In this document: positions 1-64,000 of the stretch, in pieces
Layout: each line of letters opens with the position of its first letter
Position numbering within the stretch: the first letter of the stretch is position 1
NCBI GenBank assembly: GCA_030159075.1
Contig: BROG01000542.1
Coordinates: 129,001 to 193,000, forward strand
DNA length: 64,000 bases
Direction: 5' to 3'
Origin: Atrina japonica
Lineage: Eukaryota > Mollusca > Bivalvia > Pterioida > Pinnidae
The notes under the pieces: model-generated
The model's database searches: none
What the model saw: the letters and a program-made list of their open reading frames with translations, nothing else
What the model was told of the DNA's origin: nothing
Made by a program: the position numbers and the translations under genes

Positions 1-209
1 GCTGCGTTCTCATCTTCGTGTCCTGAGTACAACAAGAGTTCGCCTGTAGCTAGTCTTAATTGACCAGCCTGTAGCATTCTTGTCTCGCTCAGTCCTAGCA
101 GGGCGATGTTGTATCGGCGCATCTCTGCTGACACTTGTGCTACCTTCCCTGCTTCGTACATGGTCTTGACATTCCATGTACCGATGGTGGTGGTCGTCCT
201 GGTTGACAT
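1..209 (-). mobile_element. Non-LTR retrotransposon, N-terminus of endonuclease-RT ORF (runs off left edge)
   Basis: Read on the - strand, an ORF starts at an ATG at 207-209, after an in-frame TAA upstream, and stays open to the window edge. It encodes MSTRTTTTIGTWNVKTMYEA, followed by a stretch with RRYNIALLGLSETR and RLATGELLLYSGHEDEN. GTWNVKTMYEAGK plus LLGLSETR is the start of an AP-endonuclease-like (exonuclease/endonuclease/phosphatase) domain, as in LINE polyproteins that are often misannotated as craniofacial development protein 2. The catalytic core and reverse transcriptase lie outside the window, so intactness cannot be judged. It is not a host gene. Confidence 0.8.
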
Positions 210-460
210 AAGGGTTGTCGGCACTGAAGCTTCCTTTCGGCTTTAGCCCCAGCACGTCCTATGTCCTGCCAGAGCAGGACCCTCTTCTCCCAGGACTGGA
301 GTTTCTTGGGTAGTTGTGGATGTTTCTGTAGCGTGCGGGTTTTTACGGGGTGGGGTTGCTAACCCCACGCCCAACCCTCCTCCTTTATCCGGGCTTGGGA
401 CCGGCTGTTGACTCAAAGAGCCCACAGGCGGAGTTTGGTATATTAGCATAGGTTTTAAAC
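210..460 (-). mobile_element. 5' leader of the same non-LTR retrotransposon
   Basis: This stretch lies directly upstream (on the - strand) of the endonuclease ORF and is GC-rich compared with flanking DNA. One frame reads PDKGGGLGVGLATPPRKNPH, which I recognise as the translated leader that often precedes this endonuclease ORF in marine invertebrate genomes. The element's exact 5' end is not visible; sequence becomes AT-rich near 450-470. No target-site duplication can be assigned because the other end is outside the window. Confidence 0.55.
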
Positions 461-567
461 ATTTTCTGTTAACTTCTGGGCTTAAATTTGATTTTACTAT
501 ACACACATTAATACTTTGGCATCCAAAAGTGTGAAGAGGCATACACCCTTTATGCCCCCCCCCCCCC

Positions 568-1300
568 TGAATCCACTACTGAAGATATACCTACATTGTA
601 CATGTTCTAAGGGTATTTGCAATAGTAAAAATAATAAATAAATGAATTGGTTAATTCTCAAGACAAAGTAATGTTTTCATGTTGATTTAGACACATCAAA
701 TTACATGTTGTAAAAATGATAATGTATTGTTTGTTTTTGTTTTTTTTTCAATTTCTACATTCCATAGCAATATTTATGACTAATAATGAATTTTATTTAT
801 TTTCTATCTACATTGTAGCATTTCTATATAATTATCATTAAAATTTGATGACAGCTGACATTTATACAAATAAAGATACAGAATACATAATGAAAAATAC
901 GTTATACTCCAATGTTGCACTGGAATCTCTGATTTTTTGTTTGGACTCTCGGGTAGATTTCTAAATTCTTGCTCGGGTGTTTAAAAAGTCTACATGCGTT
1001 CAGGACATTGATATTTGAATTGAGGGAGAGCAAATGATTTCCAACGATTTATAAATTTTGTATTAGCCTAAGGGACCAAATGAAACTTGTTGCACCTGTG
1101 TGTATACTAAACTTGTCCGTCACGTGTCATACGTTCCACTACGTTTGTAAATTTAGGATCGGGTTCGAGCTCTCCCTTAAATCGTATAGCGAAACCAACG
1201 TGCTTCTTGCGTTTTCGTTTCGAACGCACTTACATGTAGGTAGGTTTTTGCACTAGAAATTCATTGTCATATGATGTTTAAGCATTGAATATTCAAGATA
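568..1300 (+). promoter_or_regulatory. Upstream region and presumed 5' UTR of GEMIN5-like gene
   Basis: This is AT-rich, gene-free DNA before the first coding exon. A 13-C run lies just before it at 555-567. I see no convincing TATA box or initiator that fixes the transcription start. An in-frame TGA at 1286-1288 shows that the coding sequence cannot extend upstream of the ATG at 1301 without splicing. A is present at -3 of that ATG, a favourable initiation context. Confidence 0.35.
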
Positions 1301-57474
<56,174 letters not shown>

Positions 57475-58204
57475 GTAAGGATGGTGTCAATCCTTCTGAT
57501 GTTGCTTTACAAATTAATTAAAAGGAATAAATTGCAACCGAAATATGATAGCTATGATCCAGTTTAATTTCAGGTGATAAATATTCATGTATCTATAATT
57601 TCTTATCAGGAGGAATCGTGTAAGATTAATACTCTCCGTCAAACTAACTATTGTATAACTGTCAAATTCATCTTGTCAGCGGAGTTTTGATGGCTTTGTG
57701 ATGACATTTGGGTGTCATTTAACACCAACCACCAATAGATGTGTGAGGTAACTTTGATTAATGTATAATTGTATGTTGCTACAGAAGAATTTTCAGTCAA
57801 TGTAATTAATCCCCAGCTATGCATACATTGACTGTTTGAAATAAGATACCGAAAGTTTTAATTTTTCCTGCTCTACTTTTGTCACCAAGCATTGTATCAT
57901 AGATTAAACAGATTTCGGTTTACATTGAGTGAATGTTTCCACAATGATAAATCCTAGTTATCCAGTATTCACCACTCTGCCCAGATTTTATTATTTGACC
58001 ATGCAGTTGTTTGTAAGATGTCTCTGGCTGTGATTGATGAGGAAAAACATTTTTACCTTTTTTCATTCACATCAAACTGATTTGGTCTAGTTATTGATTT
58101 TCTTATAAAATTTGAAAAATATATATATATGGAGTCTGGTACTCAAAAATTAAGAAGGTATACAAACTATTTTTTTATATTTCTGAAATTTTCTCTGATG
58201 CTTT

Positions 58205-60230
58205 TCAAAATCTTTTTTAACATGGTATACAACAACAAAACAATGTACCAGTATAACAACTACACAACACATACAACAACAAAAGTGTATAACAGCAAAA
58301 CAAAATGTACAACAACTAAACATGTAACAACAAAACAGTATACAACAACAAAACTGGTTAAATGTAGCTTGTAATTTTATAACAACTACACACAACACAT
58401 ATAACAACATTTTTAAGAAAATAGTGTATAACTGCAAAACAAAATGTACAACAAAAAATGTACAACAACTAAACATATAACAACAAAACAGTATACAACA
58501 ACAAAACAATGTACCGGTATAACAACTACACAACACATATAACAACAAAGTGTATAACTGCAAAACAAAATGTACAACAAAAAATGTACAACAACTAAAC
58601 ATATAACAACAAAACAGTATACAACAACAAAACAGTAGCTATCTACCCTCTGTATTTAATTACTTACAACAAAACAATGTAAATGTTTAACAACTACACA
58701 ACACATATAACAACAAAAGTGTATAAAAGCAAAACAAAATGTACATGTACAACAACTAAACATGATCCAAATTTTAACAATGTTTTGTCACTTTTTCCAT
58801 TAAAACAGTGTACATGGTCAACAGTAAATAATGGTAAAACAACATATAACAATGACATAATACACAACAACAAAACAATGTACAACTACTTAACAACATA
58901 AATAACAATAACTAAACATATAACAACAAAACAGTGTACAACAGCAAAACAACATATAACAACTAAGCAGTAAACAACAACAAAATGGTGTAAAACAACT
59001 AAACATCACTTAAAACAACAAAACAATGTACAACAGCATTTGATTGCAATTTTGTTATCAAAAACATCTATAACAACTCAGCAATACACAACAACAAAAT
59101 AATGTACAACAATTAAACATCACTTAAAACAACAAAACAATGTACAACAGCAAAACAACATGTAACAAATCAGCAATACACAACAACAAAAAAAAATGTA
59201 CAACAATTAAACATATAACAACAAAACATCAAAACAAAAACAACAAAACAATGTACAACAGCAAAACAACATATAACAACTCAGCAATACAACATTTAAT
59301 GTATAAAATAATGTACAACAATTAAACATCACTTAAAACAACAAAACAATGTACAACAGCAAAACAACATATAACAAATCAGCAATACACAACAAAATAA
59401 TGTACAACAATTAAACATCACTTAAAACAACAAAACAATGTACAACAGCAAAACAACATATAACAACTCAGCAATACAACATTTAATGTATAAAATAATG
59501 TACAACAATTAAACATCACTTAAAATTTAATGTAAAAAAAACAACAATGTACAACAGCAAAAAACAACATATACACAACAAATCATGAAATACACAGCAA
59601 AATACAATGTACAACAAATTAAACATCAACATTTAATGTATAAAACAACAAAACAAAACAATGTACAACAGCAAAACAACATATAACAACTCAGCAATAC
59701 AACATTTAATGTATAAAATAATGTACAACAATTAAACAATATAAATAACACAGAAACAGTGTACAACAGCAAAACAAAATATAACAACTAAGCAATACAC
59801 AACAACAAAACAATGTACAACAACTTAACAACATAAGTAACAATGAAACAATACCACAACTTAACAACATATAACAACTCAGCAATACACAACAACACAT
59901 TGTACAACAATGAAACATCATAAATAACAGTGAAACAGTGTACAACAGCAAAACAACATAACATTTAAGCAATACAGAACAAAAAAACAATGTACAACAA
60001 CTAAACAACATAAATTGCAATGAAACAGTGCAACAACTAATCAGCATATAACAACTAAGCAATATACAACAACAAAACAATATACAACAACTAAACAACA
60101 TAAATTACAATGAAACAGTGCAACAACTAATCAACATATAACAACTAAGCAATACACAACAACAAAACAATGTACAACAACTAAACAACATAGATTAAAA
60201 TGAAACTGTACAACAGCGAAACAACATACA
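58205..60230. repeat. 2-kb AAC-rich compound array
   Basis: Built from ACAACAAAACAATGTACAAC, AACATATAACAAC and CAGCAATACACAAC in changing order. Larger modules of about 125-190 bp (for example the block with CAATACAACATTTAATGTAT at 59287, 59475 and 59697) repeat as units. The - strand reads as Cys/Leu-rich frames up to 150 codons, which are artefacts. Confidence 0.93.
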
Positions 60231-60400
60231 GTCAAACTTGCCTTAGCGACCCCCCTAATATAATGACTTCCTGTCCATAACGACCATATTTGGACCACCC
60301 CTTGAGAATTACTATATATTTACCCCTTATATAGCGACCACCTGCCTTATGCGACTGGCGACTGCTATATTTTGTCTGCCGGTAGTTGTCCTACATGCGT
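60228..60400. mobile_element. TIR family A relative
   Basis: Starts ACAGTCAAACTTGCCTTAGC with repeated TAGCGACCACCTGCC words. It follows directly from the AAC-rich array. No matching right terminus was found. Confidence 0.45.
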
Positions 60401-61505
60401 ATAGTGACTGCTTACACACTTACAACTCGTGGAAGGGAGATAACTCGTAGATAATTCTCGCGGGACAATTCGAGACTTAATCAACAACATGGTGCAATAC
60501 ACGATGTTTTGACAGTCACAACACACCTGGAGGTGCCAATTAACGCCCCGGGTAGTAATTAGGCACTCAGATGTGCTTTATGACAGGGTGTTTTTTACAA
60601 CCAGGAACTAACAATCATCGCTGACTGATTGATGTTTTGTTTTCGATCATTAATTAATGACCTAAGTTTCCGGTGATGATTACTTAATCGGCAAAAGACT
60701 AAGACTAAAAAAAAAAATTCAGAAAGGACACTCTTTGTGACAAGGTGTTTTTACAAACAGGAGCATTTAAATATCATTGCTGAACGACTGATGAATTGTT
60801 TACTCGTATTCTGGAATGCAATGGGGTAATTGTCTTACATCTTATATTATCGAACATCACTTGATTAGCAAGTCAACATCTCAACCGAAAGAGTAAAATC
60901 ACTGGCACTGGTAGCATTGGATTATGTCTAATAAAATGAAAATTAAATAAAATTCATCTATCTACATGTTCTACGACTTATATACTTACACCTCTGTATG
61001 ATCTACATCTTTCTGTATATTCTTACACTTATGTGTGTCTTAACAACACAGACCACTGACTTTGAGCACATGTTTTAGATATTTGTCTCAGTTTTAATAA
61101 TGTGCCATATCCTCGATGTACATGTATATAATTCAATTACATCATAAATTAATTTAAATTACTTAAAACATTGAATTATTTCTTATTCTCATTATTTACA
61201 TGTTATACATGTACTATAGCTAGTTACAGGGATTTTCCTATGCCTATTTTTGGTCTGGTTACAGGATCCTTCTCAATGCAAAAATGGCTTGTATTTTCTC
61301 CAGAATATGCAAAAATTCCCAATTTGGAATTTAAAAAAAATGAATATTTTCCAATTTTCCAGACCCTGGACTTAGGAAAATCATTTTAGTAAAAACAATG
61401 CAATATACATTTAATTACTAAATGAAACATCTAACCAGGGAATAAATATGTAGTTGGAAATAATGAAAGTCATCTCCGATACCTTGGATTTCATAATATC
61501 TCATG
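60401..61505. other. Right-flank sequence without recognised gene
   Basis: TTTTTTACAACCAGGAAC near 60592 and TTTTTACAAACAGGAGC near 60750 suggest a diverged 150-bp duplication (both followed by ATCATTGCTGA-like words). The frame at 61171-61389 has no recognisable domain. Confidence 0.4.
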
Positions 61506-61510
61506 TGACC

Positions 61511-61592
61511 CTGTATATAAAGACCACCTGTCTATAAAGACCATTTTTGTAATTTCCCCCTGAGTGGTCTTTATATACAAGTATGACTGTAC
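61511..61592. mobile_element. Miniature TIR family A element, 82 bp
   Basis: TGTATATAAAGACCACCTGT at the left and GGTCTTTATATACAAGTATG at the right are inverted over about 15 bp around a short centre. Confidence 0.6.
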
Positions 61593-62330
61593 AGCAAAAA
61601 ATGATGTACGACAATAAAAGAAACAGTTGCTTGGATATGAGCAGACAAGAATTAATCATTTAATTACGACTGTCATACAACAGTTTATCTCTCGCAGAAT
61701 AACATGAGTATTGGGAAATCGTCCATTATCTTGTATTTGTACAAAAGTGTTACAAGTGATAACTTATTTATAATAATTTTCCATAAGTTGATAATTTCCT
61801 AGGTGACAGACGTATTTGTTGTTATGATTGATCTATTTTCGCAATTTTTTATTACACTTTGGCAAATTTTTTAAGAACGTGAAAAATACATTCGTGATTA
61901 AAATTACATGTATGTCGCTGAAATGTTATATTTCCCTATCTTTATAAATATTTAAGGTATAAAAGCTGTCAAAATAGATTTTTTGGTTTGTATTAAAAGT
62001 TTCAAATATTCGACGGGTTGAGAAAAACTTGTTTTACTGTCATATTTGTGAAGAGAAATTAAATATGGACAGTGGGCGAGTAAACATTGGTTTCTTTCAT
62101 GGATAGAAAGAATATCAATCGTTCGCGTATTTCATTCACTTTAGGCAATATATGCATGATATATTAAAATTTTCTACAGCAATATATCTTCTTAGCCTTT
62201 TAATAAGAGTTGTTTAATTGCAGGATTTTTTTATTATCAAAATGGCAGCTTCTATGCATTTCATCACAGGTTTATTTCAGAATTCCCTAACCCTACTTGA
62301 ACCTACAAACCTGATATCAGTACATTGAAA

Positions 62331-62515
62331 TCAGTAAAAACCGAGGCCCCATGTCACAGTAGGTGTCAGCACCTTAAAGATCCCTCACGGCTCAATGGCT
62401 GTAAGTGCCGAGCGTAGGCCAAAATTTGAAGCCCTTCACAGGCATTTGGTGACGTCTCCATATGAGTGAAAGATTCTTGAGTGGGTTGTTAAACAACAAT
62501 ACAACAACAACAACA
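62331..62515 (+). mobile_element. tRNA-derived SINE, 5'-truncated copy
   Basis: AATCAGTAAAAACCGAGGCC through CATTTGGTGACGTCTCCATA to GTTAAACAACAATACAACAA. Lacks the tRNA-like head. Typical of incomplete target-primed integration. Confidence 0.78.
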
Positions 62516-63506
62516 AATCTGATCACAACACAGTGAAATCTCGTTATCTCAGAATTCACAGAAAATTTAAATTATCATATTTTTCTATCCATAAATATCT
62601 ATCCATCACCCAATTTTTACATAGACAAAACTACACATCTGTTTCTGTCTGCATCAACAGACCTCACAAGAACGTTGTAGCGGGCATTCTGATGATATGG
62701 ACAGAAACATTTGTGTTGTTTTGTGTCTATTACATGTCTCTTATTTATCTATATGTATACACAAATTTAAAATTCATTCTGCTGCTAATGAAACAATCAA
62801 ATATTTTGGATGACATGAATGCGATTTAGAAAAGCAGCCGTATCCAACTACAATGTATGTGAAATACGACGTTACGTTTTGCATGGGCGTATTGAACTCT
62901 GTATTGCAACTGTATGTTTACACATGAATGTAATAGATAACAAAATTTCACTTTATATTGGAACTAAATTTTATTGTGTTTCAAAATAAAAAATATCTGA
63001 CATTACAAGAAATGAGAGTTTATCCCAAAGCTATGAACAGGATCATGTTAATATTAATCCAAGACTATTTTAAGATTAATTGGTGTCTATCTTTGTTCAT
63101 TGATACCTGGGGGACTTATCTGATATACATTTTGATGTGATGACCTTGTCATGAAATACCAAGGCAACAGATTATAAACAATTTTAACCTGAAGTCATTG
63201 TTTGTATGCTAAATTTGCTCGACTGCTATAGAAAGTGTATAAAAACAGGTGTTTGCGACATGATATTTCGTACTTTTTAGCACCTACAAAATTTTGTTAT
63301 AAATAATAAAAAAAAAAAACAGCTATTGTATATTATATAATGTTTCTAACATTTTAGCACTTTCAAAAAGTCTGTAATAATTATATATAAAAATCTTTAA
63401 GGACATATTTCATTATTTTTAGCACCTAAAAATTCTGCTACAAGTGGAAATGTATGCTAATGGTTTTGCATCTGTTGTAGTCCAAACAAAGGTCCAGGTG
63501 AAATGA
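62516..63506. other. Right-flank sequence, no gene recognised
   Basis: AT-rich; an open frame at 62533-62829 and one at 62958-63140 show no recognisable domain, no splice support and no match to the expected GEMIN5 continuation. Confidence 0.4.
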
Positions 63507-63760
63507 CTTAGGCTCTCTAAGGGAGCCCACTATTTTATTTTATTTTTTTTTTTTTTTTGGTCGCTGAGTCAAAGCCTTGTTTGTCATCTTGTGTTGTTTG
63601 TTGTTCATCTTTTTAATATTTAACACATTTTCGACTTCTTCTCAAGAACCAGTTGGCCAATTATAATCCAATGTCTCAGGAAGTACATGTATGTTAAGCT
63701 GCATTAAATTTGCGAATAAAAAGGGGCTAGAACCCACATGGGCTCCAAAAGGGAGCAAAA
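63507..63760 (+). repeat. Dispersed repeat related to the 'AGCTCACCTGA' family
   Basis: TTAGGCTCTCTAAGGGAGCC gives a hairpin start, then TTTTCGACTTCTTCTCAAGA and ACCAGTTGGCCAATTATAAT. A relative at about 36300-36450 shares TTTTCGACTTCTCAAGAACC and GGTCACCTGAGCC. Confidence 0.55.
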
Positions 63761-64000
63761 TAGTCCAAAACTTGAAAGATCTCTAAAAATCTATTTCATG
63801 AAAGTTTGTGTCCAAATGTTCATCCAAAATTCACTCAGTTTTCATCTTTCAAGTGCAAATAGGTCTTCACACTTGTGTACAGTTTCAGTGGATGTTAGAT
63901 GTCTAGGCATCAATGATAGCCATAACATAAAATAGAATTTACAGAACGGTTCAGACAAAGGACAAATAATTACATTATCTTCATGAAAATGTCTTCATTT

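Noticed and set aside
243..542. 99-codon - strand frame as a host gene
   Set aside because: Its C-terminal half is the leader of the non-LTR element; the rest lacks any recognisable feature.
58150..60101. Cys/Leu-rich - strand frames that look like membrane proteins
   Set aside because: Reverse reading of AAC-rich array; composition is forced by the repeat.
62533..62829. 98-codon frame as the next GEMIN5 exon
   Set aside because: The peptide shows no resemblance to the Gemin5 TPR-like region and the phase and splice sites do not fit.

Overview
The window is animal nuclear DNA. It has GT-AG introns, no operons, tRNA-derived SINEs, TIR elements and very abundant minisatellites, and the repeat vocabulary (ACATGTA-rich sequence, the 'AGCTCACCTGA' and 'TATGCCCC' dispersed repeats) resembles marine molluscs, probably a bivalve. 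The species call is inference from remembered sequence style and no search was run.

The only protein-coding gene recognised runs left to right on the + strand. It is GEMIN5 (gem-associated protein 5), the WD40 subunit of the SMN complex that recognises snRNAs. Seventeen exons were assembled from 1301 to 44477. Their splice phases chain without a break and give about 863 residues that follow the vertebrate protein blade by blade. A candidate eighteenth exon at 57353-57474 keeps the phase. The C-terminal part of the protein (roughly the last 600 residues, if length is like the human 1508 aa) lies beyond the right edge. Coding DNA is about 4% of the window.

Layout: 1-567 holds the 5' end of a non-LTR retrotransposon on the - strand. 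568-1300 is the upstream region of GEMIN5. 1301-16966 carries exons 1-11 in short introns with several TIR elements, including two with apparent 8-bp target duplications. 16967-27385 is a 10.4-kb intron with a SINE-derived minisatellite, TIR-element families and a 24-bp array. 27386-31103 holds exons 12-14 around a 26-bp array. 31104-41208 is a 10.1-kb intron with another 26-bp array, a 0.4-kb duplication, a fresh poly(A) retroinsertion and a 41-bp array. 41209-44477 holds exons 15-17. 44478 to the end is intronic apart from the candidate exon, with 28-, 67-, 42-bp and AAC-rich arrays and three SINE copies.

The main observation beyond the gene is how its introns are built. Many carry their own private minisatellite, and several arrays can be traced to a source: the 3' end of exon 7 with its splice donor, the 3' tail of a SINE, and the inside of a TIR element. 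In one case the real splice acceptor (exon 11) lies in the last unit of an array.
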